From Acidobacteriaceae bacterium (lineage in GTDB: Bacteria > Acidobacteriota > Terriglobia > Terriglobales > Acidobacteriaceae): 61,049 nucleotides of DNA. Both the position numbers and the translations under genes were made by a program. This document shows, one piece after another, positions 34,191 through 42,453 of this stretch. Under the pieces are notes generated by a model. That model made no database searches, was not told the origin of the DNA, and saw nothing but the letters and a program-made list of their open reading frames with translations. Positions within the stretch are counted from its first letter, which is position 1; each line of letters opens with the position of its first letter. The DNA lies in contig DAICZO010000307.1 of assembly GCA_027311125.1 (NCBI GenBank), forward strand, positions 1 to 61,049, written 5' to 3'.

Positions 34191-35510
34191 ATGCACAACG
34201 TCATGACGCCTCTGGAAGAGGTGCAGAAACGGCTAAGGTCAGATCCGGGCGCGATCGTCGAGGAGATCAACGAAGCTTTAGGCCACTCGAACTCCAATGC
34301 TGGCCACAACGTTTATTTGTGTCAGCAGAGGGATCGTACTCGCGCCGAAGCGACTAGGCTCGCGGATGTAGGATTACGGCCGCACCTACCGCTGTTTGGC
34401 GTGCCTGTGTCTGTCAAGGACTGCTTTGATGTTGAAGACTATGTCACTAGTTGTGGATCACGTTTTTACGCGGAGAATAATTCACCCGCTTCCAAAGATG
34501 CATGGATTGTGCAACAGGTGCGCTCTGCGGGTGGAGTGATTACCGGCAAGACACACATGCACCAACTGGCCTACGGGATAACAGGTGAGAATGCGTACTT
34601 CGGGGATTGCTGTCAGCCACGGAATGCTTCTTTGCTCACAGGGGGATCATCCAGTGGAGCGGTCGCCAGTGTCCAGGAGGGCTCGGCGATGGTGGCGATT
34701 GGCACCGATACGGGTGGATCGATTCGGGTACCTTCAGCACTTTGTGGGGTAGTTGGATATCGCTCGTCGGTGGGTGTTGGGAATTGGCAGGGCGGAGTAC
34801 ATCTGGCCCAATCATTTGATACGTTTGGCTTCTTTTGTCGCGACCTGCGCGATCTGCCGTTGATTGCCTCCGCAGTACTGGGGATCGGATCGGTAAAGGC
34901 ACCTATAGAGTTAAAGACCGCACGCATTGCTGTCGTTCCTGCGGGCTTTCTGTATGACTGCGATGCCAGCATTCTTGCTGCCTATGCGATGCGACAGCAA
35001 GAACTTGAGCAATTGGGGGCACACATTGCGACGGTAAATATTTCGTATTGGGCTCAAGCGATGGAAATATTCGCCCCAATCCAAGCGCATGAGGCAGCAG
35101 CAATCCAACGTGAAAAGCTGGCTGGACGAGCAGGTTTTGAGGTCTTTGAGCCTGCCATTGCAGAGCGACTATCGTGGGGCGCTTCCATTTCCGTTACAGA
35201 AATGGAAGCGCTTCGTGAGAGACAGCGTAAGTTCCGAGAGTCAATGGACTCTATGTTGCAGCAGTATGATTATTTGCTGATGCCGTGTGCGCCTATGTCG
35301 CAGTTGCCGGCCGGTGCTGACCACTCGAAGACCAGGCAGCAGATTTTGCGGTACACCACCCCGGGCAGTCTGGCGGGAATGCCCGTGGTCACCTTGCCGT
35401 GCCCGGGCGGGATTGGAATGCAGCTAGTTTGCGGACGGGGCAGGGATGCTGAACTTTTGGCGTACGCATCTGCTCTAGGGGAAAGATTTCTGTCTGAAAC
35501 TTGTGCCTAG
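34191..35510 (+). CDS. Amidase-signature hydrolase (AtzE/GatA-like)
   Basis: 439 residues with the amidase-signature triad Lys76 (VSVKDCFD), Ser153 (GGSSSG) and nucleophile Ser177 (TDTGGSIRVP). The product hydrolyses a carboxamide or ureido bond, giving ammonia. The shortened C-terminal part matches AtzE-type enzymes, which act with small AtzG/HpxX partners; no such partner gene is visible here. It is divergent from the deaminase operon and precedes the importer binding-protein gene by 18 nt. AtzE-like function is supported by the AtzH/HpxZ-like gene at 26740, but the substrate is unproved. Confidence 0.9.
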   Translation: MHNVMTPLEEVQKRLRSDPGAIVEEINEALGHSNSNAGHNVYLCQQRDRTRAEATRLADVGLRPHLPLFGVPVSVKDCFDVEDYVTSCGSRFYAENNSPASKDAWIVQQVRSAGGVITGKTHMHQLAYGITGENAYFGDCCQPRNASLLTGGSSSGAVASVQEGSAMVAIGTDTGGSIRVPSALCGVVGYRSSVGVGNWQGGVHLAQSFDTFGFFCRDLRDLPLIASAVLGIGSVKAPIELKTARIAVVPAGFLYDCDASILAAYAMRQQELEQLGAHIATVNISYWAQAMEIFAPIQAHEAAAIQREKLAGRAGFEVFEPAIAERLSWGASISVTEMEALRERQRKFRESMDSMLQQYDYLLMPCAPMSQLPAGADHSKTRQQILRYTTPGSLAGMPVVTLPCPGGIGMQLVCGRGRDAELLAYASALGERFLSETCA

Positions 35511-35528
35511 AATGCTAGGCTGCTGAGC

Positions 35529-36518
35529 ATGAGTCGTTTTTTCAAGCTGACCCTTGGATTTATTGTGCTGATTGGCGCAGCAGCCTTGTTGAATGGCTGC
35601 CAACATAAGCCTGCCAGTGGTTTGATTTCGGTCAAGTTGCAGACGGACTGGTATCCGCAGCCGGAGCACGGTGGATTCTACATGGCTTTGCTGAAGGGCT
35701 ACTACAAGGATGCTGGGCTGGATGTACAGATTCTTCCTGGTAGTCCATACATCACCGGGGAGCAGTTAGTTTCCGTTGGTTCGGTGCAGTTCGCCATGGG
35801 GTCGTCCGACAGGATGATTGAGGCGGTAGCAGGCGGTCAGCCGCTACTAGCGGTTGGTGCGACCATGCAGCATGATCCGCAGGCCGTGATGGTTCACGCC
35901 GAGTCTCCTGTACATAATTTTGCTGATCTGAACGGACACGCAATATCCGTGCGACCGCCCGCGACATGGTTTGAGTACATCGTGAAGCGATTTGGTTTGA
36001 AGGATGTTCGAGAAGTTCCTGCAACATACAGTGTGGCTAACTTTATCAAGGACCCTGAATATATTCAGCAGATCTTTGTTACGTCGGAACCCTTCTATGT
36101 AAAGAAGGCCGGCATTCCGTTACGGACGCTACTGATCAGCGAGACTGGCTACGACCCATATCGAGTCTTTTTTACCTCGCGTGACTACGCCAAGTCCCAT
36201 CCGGATGTTGTGGCAAAGTTTGTGCTGGCCTCTATTCGGGGCTGGCATGATTACCTGCAAGATCCCAAGTCTGCAAATGATCTGATCCGAAAACTCAATC
36301 CAGCGATGGATCCAGAGTTGATGCAGTTCAGTTATGAGGCGTTGCGGGATGGACACTTTATCGACGGCTCTGCGCCAGCAGGCACGATCGGAGCTCAACT
36401 GGGGCAGTTCGATCCCCAACGTTGGGCAGCGATGTCCCGACAGCTAACGGAGTTGAAGTTGGTGGACAAGCCGATTGATCCTTCCACGGTTTACACCATG
36501 AAATTCCTCAGCAAGTAA
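35529..36518 (+). CDS. ABC importer substrate-binding lipoprotein (NMT1/ThiY-like)
   Basis: Lipoprotein signal with lipobox LNGC (Cys24), then a periplasmic binding fold of the NMT1/ThiY group: VKLQTDWYPQPEHGGFYMALLKGYYKDAGLDV, where the EHGGFY-like stretch resembles HMP/pyrimidine and thiamin-precursor binders, and later SVGSVQFAMGSSD. It should feed the permease and ATPase encoded at 28026-29635. A promoter-like TAGAAT overlaps the end of the amidase gene, so it may also have its own start. Ligand inferred to be a pyrimidine-like or amide nitrogen compound. Confidence 0.9.
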   Translation: MSRFFKLTLGFIVLIGAAALLNGCQHKPASGLISVKLQTDWYPQPEHGGFYMALLKGYYKDAGLDVQILPGSPYITGEQLVSVGSVQFAMGSSDRMIEAVAGGQPLLAVGATMQHDPQAVMVHAESPVHNFADLNGHAISVRPPATWFEYIVKRFGLKDVREVPATYSVANFIKDPEYIQQIFVTSEPFYVKKAGIPLRTLLISETGYDPYRVFFTSRDYAKSHPDVVAKFVLASIRGWHDYLQDPKSANDLIRKLNPAMDPELMQFSYEALRDGHFIDGSAPAGTIGAQLGQFDPQRWAAMSRQLTELKLVDKPIDPSTVYTMKFLSK

Positions 36519-36554
36519 CATGGTGTTCTGTCCTAGAAAAGTAGTTTTAACGGG

Positions 36555-37643
36555 GTGTATTCAGTGGACGTTCTGAGTGTAATGCAGGGTGTTTCAGCGC
36601 CAGTACCAGCCATAGCCAAACCTATTGTGATGATCGGTTCTGGTGGGATCGTACATGATGCCCATCTGCCTGCGTATCGAAAGGCGCAGTTTCCAGTGGC
36701 GGCTTTGGTGGACGTGAACCAGGATAAGGCAATTGCGCTTGCCGGTGAGTTTGCAATCCCGTTCGCGACGGACTCTATCGCTGCGGCTGTTAGCTATGCC
36801 CCAGCAGGTTCTATCTTCGACGTTGCGGTCCCGGCCAAGGTGATCTCGAGTATCCTCCCGCAGTTGCCGGATGGAGCCGCTGTACTCATCCAGAAGCCGA
36901 TGGGGGAGACTTTAGCGGAAGCGGTCGAGATTTTGCGTATCTGCCGTGCTAAGCGACTGACCGCGGCGATTAATTTCCAATTGCGCTGGTCCCCGAATAT
37001 GCTGGCTGCGCGCGCTTTACATGCGACCGGAGTAATTGGGGAAGTGCATGATATGGAGGTCGCTGTCAGCGTCCATATGCCTTGGGCGCTGTGGAGTTTT
37101 TTAAATACTGCTCCTCGGCTGGAGATTCTCTACCATTCGATTCATTACGTCGATTTGATACGTTCGTGGTTTGGAAATCCGCTCGGTGTCTATGCTCGGA
37201 CTGTGAAAAGCCCTCGTACTCCAGCCTTGGCAGCAACCAAGAGCGTTATTATTTTTGACTACGGGGAGGGGAAGCGAGTCTTTCTCACGGCCAATCATAG
37301 TCATGATTTCGATCCTAAGATGCAACGTAGTTACGTGCAGTGGGAGGGGATGACAGGGGCAATGCGCGCTCAGATGGGAGTGAACTTAAACTATCCCGAG
37401 GGCAAGCCAGACAATCTGCATTACATCGTGGCGGGGAGTGGTGGCTGGTGCGAGGCTCCTGTGAGTGGTAACTGGTTTCCGGATGCCTTCATCGGGTCGA
37501 TGGGGAGCCTGCAACGGTATGTTCAAGGTGAAGACGGTACGTTACCAACCAGCGTGGAAGATGCAATCGATACCATGCGCACCGTTGAAGCTGCCTATAT
37601 TTCGAGCAAACGTGGGAGTATTTCGCTGCCGGAGATTGAGTAG
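36555..37643 (+). CDS. Gfo/Idh/MocA-family oxidoreductase
   Basis: 362 residues: NAD(P)-binding IGSGGIVHDAHLPAY, the EKP-type motif here as LIQKPMGET, and a C-terminal alpha/beta domain with HSIHYVDLIRSWFGNP. These enzymes oxidise or reduce sugars, inositols or their derivatives. The GTG start at 36555 has a weak ribosome site; an in-frame ATG exists at 36582. It lies 36 nt after the binding-protein gene, but is convergent with kduD and beside the uronate genes, so it could belong to either system; sugar chemistry suggests the uronate side. Confidence 0.85.
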   Translation: MYSVDVLSVMQGVSAPVPAIAKPIVMIGSGGIVHDAHLPAYRKAQFPVAALVDVNQDKAIALAGEFAIPFATDSIAAAVSYAPAGSIFDVAVPAKVISSILPQLPDGAAVLIQKPMGETLAEAVEILRICRAKRLTAAINFQLRWSPNMLAARALHATGVIGEVHDMEVAVSVHMPWALWSFLNTAPRLEILYHSIHYVDLIRSWFGNPLGVYARTVKSPRTPALAATKSVIIFDYGEGKRVFLTANHSHDFDPKMQRSYVQWEGMTGAMRAQMGVNLNYPEGKPDNLHYIVAGSGGWCEAPVSGNWFPDAFIGSMGSLQRYVQGEDGTLPTSVEDAIDTMRTVEAAYISSKRGSISLPEIE

Positions 37644-37661
37644 TACGCCTTACGGCTGGGG

Positions 37662-38420
37662 TCAGCGTCCCATCCATCCGCCATCGACGGTTAGTATGGT
37701 TCCGGTGACATAGTTGCTGGCAGCAGAACTGAGGAATAATGCGGCTCCAGCAAGGTCGCTTGGGTCACCCCATCGCCCGGCTGGGATCCGTTCGAGGATC
37801 TGACGATTGCGGGTCTCGTCAGCTTGCAGGGCTGAGGTGTTGTCTGTTCTGAAGTAGCCAGGAGCGATGGCGTTGACTTGAATGCCTTTTGCAGCCCATT
37901 CGTTGGCCAATGCCTTGGTGAGTTGGGCGACAGCTCCTTTGGATGCGGCATAGGCGGGGACACGGATGCCTCCCTGAAAGCTGAGCAAGGAGGCAATGTT
38001 TACTATCTTGCCCGAACCGCGTGGGATCATGTCGCGTGCAGCTAGTTGCGAGAGCTGGAAGACGCTGGTCAAGTTGACTTGCAGGACTTGCTGCCAGTCC
38101 TCGAGAGCGACGTCTTCGGCAGCCTCACGATGAATGGTGCCGGCGTTATTGATCAAGATATCGATGCGTCCAAACTTTGCGACTACCTGGCTGAAGAGGT
38201 CTGCGGCTCCACTGGTGGTGGACAGGTCTGCACGAAACGCTGCTGCGTCACCGCCGATCTTTTCCGCGGTCTCGGTTGCTGGGCGGCGGTTGCCGTGGAC
38301 GGCGACGGTTGCACCGGCCTGTGCCAGCGCCGTAGCAATGGCGGCACCCAGACCGCTGGCTGCACCGGTTATCAGGGCGACTTTGTTGGGGAGACGGAAG
38401 CTGTCAATTACGTTTAGCAT
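37662..38420 (-). CDS. kduD: 2-dehydro-3-deoxy-D-gluconate 5-dehydrogenase
   Basis: 252-residue short-chain dehydrogenase: cofactor motif GAASGLG, NNAGTIHREAAEDV, catalytic Ser in VNIASLLSFQGG and Tyr-Lys in YAASKG, C-terminal TVDGGWMGR. LLSFQGGIRVPAY and NAIAPGYFRTDNT are characteristic of KduD, which reduces 2,5-diketo-3-deoxygluconate to KDG. It is divergent from kduI (85-bp gap) and convergent with the Gfo/Idh gene. Confidence 0.9.
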   Translation of the reverse strand: MLNVIDSFRLPNKVALITGAASGLGAAIATALAQAGATVAVHGNRRPATETAEKIGGDAAAFRADLSTTSGAADLFSQVVAKFGRIDILINNAGTIHREAAEDVALEDWQQVLQVNLTSVFQLSQLAARDMIPRGSGKIVNIASLLSFQGGIRVPAYAASKGAVAQLTKALANEWAAKGIQVNAIAPGYFRTDNTSALQADETRNRQILERIPAGRWGDPSDLAGAALFLSSAASNYVTGTILTVDGGWMGR

Positions 38421-38440
38421 GGCAAACCCACTCTACCAGC

Positions 38441-38471
38441 CTGACAAAGAATCCGCACCACTCGCTATACT
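38441..38471 (+). promoter_or_regulatory. Candidate sigma-70 promoter of kduI
   Basis: CTGACA (38441-38446) and a perfect-looking extended -10 TATACT (38466-38471) with 19-nt spacing, giving a start near 38478 and a ~28-nt leader with AGGAG before the ATG. The same 85-bp gap must also carry the kduD promoter and any regulator site. Confidence 0.5.
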
Positions 38472-38505
38472 AATTGCGTAGCAGTTCCAGTTGAACAGGA
38501 GATTT

Positions 38506-39336
38506 ATGAGGCTGTATCAGATGGCGGATCAGATCCGCTACGGATTGATGAACACGGAAGAGTTGCGCGAGACCTTTCTGCTGGAAGATATGTTTGAGCC
38601 CGGTCAAATTGAGTGCGCGTATGTTGACCTGGATCGGACTGTGATTGGTGCAGCCGTACCGTTGCATGAGCCACTGACGCTGGAAGTCGAGTCAGAGTTG
38701 CGTGCGGATTACTTCCTTGAACGCCGTGAGTTGGGGGTGCTGAACGTCGGTGGAGCAGGATCGGTTACCGTGGACGGCAAGGTTTTCGACTTGGGTAAAT
38801 TGGACTGCTTGTATGTTGGGCGTAGCAGCAAACAGGTCAGTTTCGCCAGTGCAGACGCATCGGCACCGGCGTATTTCTACCTGCTCAGCTATCCTGCTCA
38901 TGCAGAGTATCCAACGGCAATGGTAAAGTTTGCGGACATGCAGGGGCTGGCCTTGGGATCAGTGGAGACATGCAATAAGCGAATCATCTATAAAGCGATC
39001 TACCGCGACGGTATCAAGAGTTGTCAGCTTGTGATGGGCTTTACGTTGCTGGAGGCTGGAAGCAACTGGAATACAATGCCACCGCATACTCATATGCGCC
39101 GATCAGAGGTTTATTTCTACTTTGATGTCGATCCTGCGCACCGTGTATTGCACTTGATGGGGCCACCGGATGCCACCAGTCACCTTATTGTGGCTGACAA
39201 AGAGGTAGTCGTGTCGCCTGGTTGGTCGATTCATGCGGGTGTTGGCACCAAGAACTACGCTTTTTGCTGGGGCATGGGCGGAGAGAATCAAGCCTACGAT
39301 GATATGGACGGCGTTACCATCGCCGAACTGAGATGA
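38506..39336 (+). CDS. kduI: 5-dehydro-4-deoxy-D-glucuronate isomerase
   Basis: Cupin-fold KduI converts 5-keto-4-deoxyuronate (from unsaturated uronates) to 2,5-diketo-3-deoxygluconate. Zinc-binding motif PPHTHMRRSEVYFYF and the C-terminal block SIHAGVGTKNYAFCWGMGGEN are diagnostic; length 276 residues matches the family. ATG 38506 has AGGAG 5 nt before it, better than the TTG at 38491. It overlaps kdgK by 4 nt (ATGA). Confidence 0.95.
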   Translation: MRLYQMADQIRYGLMNTEELRETFLLEDMFEPGQIECAYVDLDRTVIGAAVPLHEPLTLEVESELRADYFLERRELGVLNVGGAGSVTVDGKVFDLGKLDCLYVGRSSKQVSFASADASAPAYFYLLSYPAHAEYPTAMVKFADMQGLALGSVETCNKRIIYKAIYRDGIKSCQLVMGFTLLEAGSNWNTMPPHTHMRRSEVYFYFDVDPAHRVLHLMGPPDATSHLIVADKEVVVSPGWSIHAGVGTKNYAFCWGMGGENQAYDDMDGVTIAELR

Positions 39337-40445
39337 AGCCAGGCAATACATCCGATACCGCGGGTCTTCGCCTGCGTCCGAAGCAGCAGTGCCGTTGGGA
39401 TGTGGTCAGCATGGGCGAAGTGATGCTTCGTTTTGATCCTGGTGAAGAGCGCACCACCACCACCCGGAATTTCCGCGTGTGGGAGGGTGGCGGTGAGTAC
39501 AACGTGGCGCGTGGACTGCGACGGTGCTTTGGCCAGCGCACGTCCATCGTAACCACACTCGCCGATAACTCCGTTGGCAGATTGCTGGAAGACCTGATGC
39601 TGCAGGGCGGGGTGGATCTGTCGCACCTGCGCTGGGTGGAGTACGACGGTATTGGTCGCGAGGCTCGCAACGGGATCTATTTTCTGGGACGAGGCTTCGG
39701 CAATCGTGGTGCGTTGGGCATGATGGACCGTGGCCACACGCCAATCTCGCAGCTAAAGCCTGGCCAGATTGACTGGGACCAAATCTTTGCCCAGGAAGGT
39801 ACTCGCTGGTTCCATACCGGTGGCGTGATGAGTTCACTTTCCGTGGATTCTCCGGCGGTGGTTAAGGAAGCAATGCAGTCCGCACGGCGTCATGGTGTGA
39901 TTGTTTCCTACGACTGCAACTATCGCCCGTCACTGTGGAAGCATGCAGGTGGACGACAGGCGGCCTGTAATGTGAATCGCGTCCTTGCCCCTTATGTGGA
40001 TGTGCTGTTCGGACATGAAGGCGATGTTGCCGCTACCCTAAGCGAGGCCTCACAAGGGCCACCGTGGCACGACCTTGACAGTTACACCGCTATGGCTCAC
40101 CGTGTTTGTGCGGAGTTTGCTGATATCAAGCTAATTGCGACGACGACAAGGCGTCCGAAGAGCGCCAATCGCAACGATTGGGCCGCCTTTGCTTATGCAG
40201 AAGGTCAACCTGTGCAGAGTATCGAGTTTCAGGATCTGGAGATCTTTGACCGAGTGGGTGGGGGAGATTCGTTTGCTGCAGGCCTCATCTATGGGTTGCT
40301 GGAGGGCAAGGGAATCCAATGGTCGCTCGACTGCGGGGTCGCGCATGGAGCATTGGCGATGACTACTCCGGGGGATAGCTCGATGGCCACGCTGACTGAG
40401 GTAGAACGTCTGATGCTTGGTGGTTCGGCGGCAGTTCAGCGGTAG
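39333..40445 (+). CDS. kdgK: 2-dehydro-3-deoxygluconokinase (PfkB family)
   Basis: PfkB/ribokinase fold: MGEVMLRFDPGE at the start, RVWEGGGEYNVARGLRR, RSIGREARNG-like strand, and catalytic Asp312 in VGGGDSFAAGL. Phosphorylates KDG to KDPG with ATP. 370 residues is a little longer than usual because of a ~20-residue N-terminal extension. Position between kduI (4-nt overlap) and kdgA fixes the substrate as KDG rather than fructose or ribose. Confidence 0.92.
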   Translation: MKPGNTSDTAGLRLRPKQQCRWDVVSMGEVMLRFDPGEERTTTTRNFRVWEGGGEYNVARGLRRCFGQRTSIVTTLADNSVGRLLEDLMLQGGVDLSHLRWVEYDGIGREARNGIYFLGRGFGNRGALGMMDRGHTPISQLKPGQIDWDQIFAQEGTRWFHTGGVMSSLSVDSPAVVKEAMQSARRHGVIVSYDCNYRPSLWKHAGGRQAACNVNRVLAPYVDVLFGHEGDVAATLSEASQGPPWHDLDSYTAMAHRVCAEFADIKLIATTTRRPKSANRNDWAAFAYAEGQPVQSIEFQDLEIFDRVGGGDSFAAGLIYGLLEGKGIQWSLDCGVAHGALAMTTPGDSSMATLTEVERLMLGGSAAVQR

Positions 40446-40483
40446 TCGCTATATAACAATCCATTGTTTGGAAGGAATTGGAT

Positions 40484-41146
40484 ATGGAAAAGGCAGCAGT
40501 TTTATCGGCACTACGCAACATCGGCCTTGTACCTGTGTTGCGTGCGGAGAGTGCCAAGCAGGCGCTTGCTCTGGCTTCGGCTATTGCTGCGGGTGGGGTC
40601 ACTGTGTTGGAAGTGACGATGACGGTTCCCTGTGCGATTCAAGTGATGCGTAGTATTGCGGAGCAGCGCCCCGATATTCTGATTGGTGCGGGCACTGTGC
40701 TCGACCCCGAGACTGCCCGTATGTGCATTCTTGAGGGGGCGCAGTTTGTCGTCAGTCCGGCACTTAACGTGAAGACGATCGAGATGTGCCATCGTTATAG
40801 CGTGCCGGTGCTACCCGGTGCGCTTACTCCTACGGAGATTGTCACGGCATGGCAGGCTGGCGCAGATGTGGTGAAGGTATTTCCTGCCAGTGCCATGGGT
40901 GGGGCCAAGTATTTGAAGACGCTCAAAGCGCCGTTGCCACATATTGAGATGATTCCTACCGGTGGCGTTTCACTAGCTTCTGCTGCTGAGTTTCTTGCGG
41001 CCGGTGCGTTTGCGCTTGGTGTTGGTGCAGACCTAGTGGATGCGAAGGCGATGGCAGATGGTAAGCCCGAGATTGTTACTGAAAGTGCCAGACAATATCT
41101 GCATATCGTCCGCGAATTCCGCAGCAAAGTAGCGCTGGATGCTTAG
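40484..41146 (+). CDS. eda: KDPG/KHG aldolase
   Basis: Class I aldolase that splits KDPG into pyruvate and glyceraldehyde 3-phosphate. Catalytic Glu43 (EVTMTVP) and Schiff-base Lys131 (VVKVFPAS) stand where Glu45 and Lys133 stand in E. coli Eda. ATG 40484 has GGAAGG 8 nt upstream; the TTG at 40478 is too close to it. It ends the rightward kduI-kdgK-eda run and completes the uronate pathway to central metabolism. Confidence 0.93.
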   Translation: MEKAAVLSALRNIGLVPVLRAESAKQALALASAIAAGGVTVLEVTMTVPCAIQVMRSIAEQRPDILIGAGTVLDPETARMCILEGAQFVVSPALNVKTIEMCHRYSVPVLPGALTPTEIVTAWQAGADVVKVFPASAMGGAKYLKTLKAPLPHIEMIPTGGVSLASAAEFLAAGAFALGVGADLVDAKAMADGKPEIVTESARQYLHIVREFRSKVALDA

Positions 41147-41155
41147 TCGACTTTG

Positions 41156-42385
41156 TTAGAGCGCAGGTGTTCGCCTTATCCAGAGCAGAGGCTGCCGAAT
41201 AGGGAATGTCCGCTGTAATGTCAGATCGATCGGATCTGGATTCAAGGTCTTCCATAAGTCGATATACTCCGGTCGAGCGTAGGCACGTCCAGCTAATATT
41301 AGATTTGGCTGTCGTAGCGGCAGATCGTTGAAGTGGGTTGCATCTGCACGATACGGCCAGCGACCTCGGTCCTGCGTGAAAGGAAAGTGCCTAGCCACTG
41401 CGACGCGCATTCCAGGACCGTCCTGTAGTTCATGGTTCCACAAGCTTTCAAAGCGCGAAGTCAGTAACGAGCAGGCTCCAGCTAGCATATCCAGATTGAA
41501 CAACGAGTTGCGGTAGGGGTTGATGGTTGTAAGCTCATGTTGAAAGCTACCATCAGGCGAGATCTGCGCGCGAATGGTGACTGTTTTGAACTGGTGCTGG
41601 AGTATTGCCAGTCCGTTGTCCCCAGTCTTTGATGTTACAGGCAGGAGTCGTGTGATGGCTGCTGCCTGTAGCAGCCACGATGAACCATGGTGGTTCTTCT
41701 GATCGCGTGCCAAACCCGCAAGCCGACTGGTGGTCAGCCAGTCAAGATATGCAGCAAACCATGCATAGATCAAGTCGAGTTCAGCTTGATCAAGCCCTTC
41801 GTAGCGAGTGAGGTAGCTCATTGCCTGGGCTACCTCGGCTAGATGAACGGCTTCGATGACGCCTTCCAGACGGCTTGTAGGGTTGCCAGGAATCATCTGG
41901 CCATAGGAGAAGTTAGGAGTCATCCGCTGTTGTGGATCGATGAACCATGCGCGCAGGTGAGCGGCTGCATGGTCAGCGTAACGCGCCTCTCTGGTTAGTA
42001 TGTAGGCTGCCGTCAATGTGGGCAGTTGAATCGCCATCAGGAGCAAAGCGTCGCTATGAGCTTTGAAGGCCTTTGGATTCTCGACTCCTTCGTGGTAAAC
42101 GTATGGTCCCGAGGGAGCATTAGAGTCATGCCACCAGTCCGTTGCATCGGAGTAAAAATCATGTCTACCACCGGGACTGTGGGGGGAAGCGAAGGCAGTG
42201 AGCGTGACGGGTGCTTGTGTTAGATATTGTTCAGCTGCTTTTAGAATTCGGTCGTGGTCTATATTGGCCACATCGACGTGTGCCGCTGAGGTTGTGGATT
42301 GTGCGCTTGCTTTTTCTCGCAAGAGCGATGGCATCAACGAGGCTGCCATCATACCGCAACAAAATTGTCGTCGTGTCGATCGCAT
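41156..42385 (-). CDS. Secreted alginate-lyase-family polysaccharide lyase
   Basis: Tat-type signal (STRRQF plus hydrophobic stretch, ends ASAQS), then an (alpha/alpha) toroid of ~370 residues of the Pfam alginate-lyase type (PF05426, families PL5/PL38): NHHGSSWLLQAAA matches the catalytic NxxH helix, with WFIDPQQRMTPNF and NSLFNLDML elsewhere. Such enzymes cut beta-1,4-linked polyuronates (alginate or glucuronan), yielding the unsaturated sugars handled by the Kdu/Kdg genes alongside. Directly convergent with eda (9-nt gap) and divergent from the TonB receptor. Confidence 0.82.
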   Translation of the reverse strand: MRSTRRQFCCGMMAASLMPSLLREKASAQSTTSAAHVDVANIDHDRILKAAEQYLTQAPVTLTAFASPHSPGGRHDFYSDATDWWHDSNAPSGPYVYHEGVENPKAFKAHSDALLLMAIQLPTLTAAYILTREARYADHAAAHLRAWFIDPQQRMTPNFSYGQMIPGNPTSRLEGVIEAVHLAEVAQAMSYLTRYEGLDQAELDLIYAWFAAYLDWLTTSRLAGLARDQKNHHGSSWLLQAAAITRLLPVTSKTGDNGLAILQHQFKTVTIRAQISPDGSFQHELTTINPYRNSLFNLDMLAGACSLLTSRFESLWNHELQDGPGMRVAVARHFPFTQDRGRWPYRADATHFNDLPLRQPNLILAGRAYARPEYIDLWKTLNPDPIDLTLQRTFPIRQPLLWIRRTPAL

Positions 42386-42453
42386 ATCGGCGCAAGACTA
42401 TCACGCTTCTGCATAGTTTGAGCAGCCGAGTTGAGGGGCGATAAGCTAGTTGA

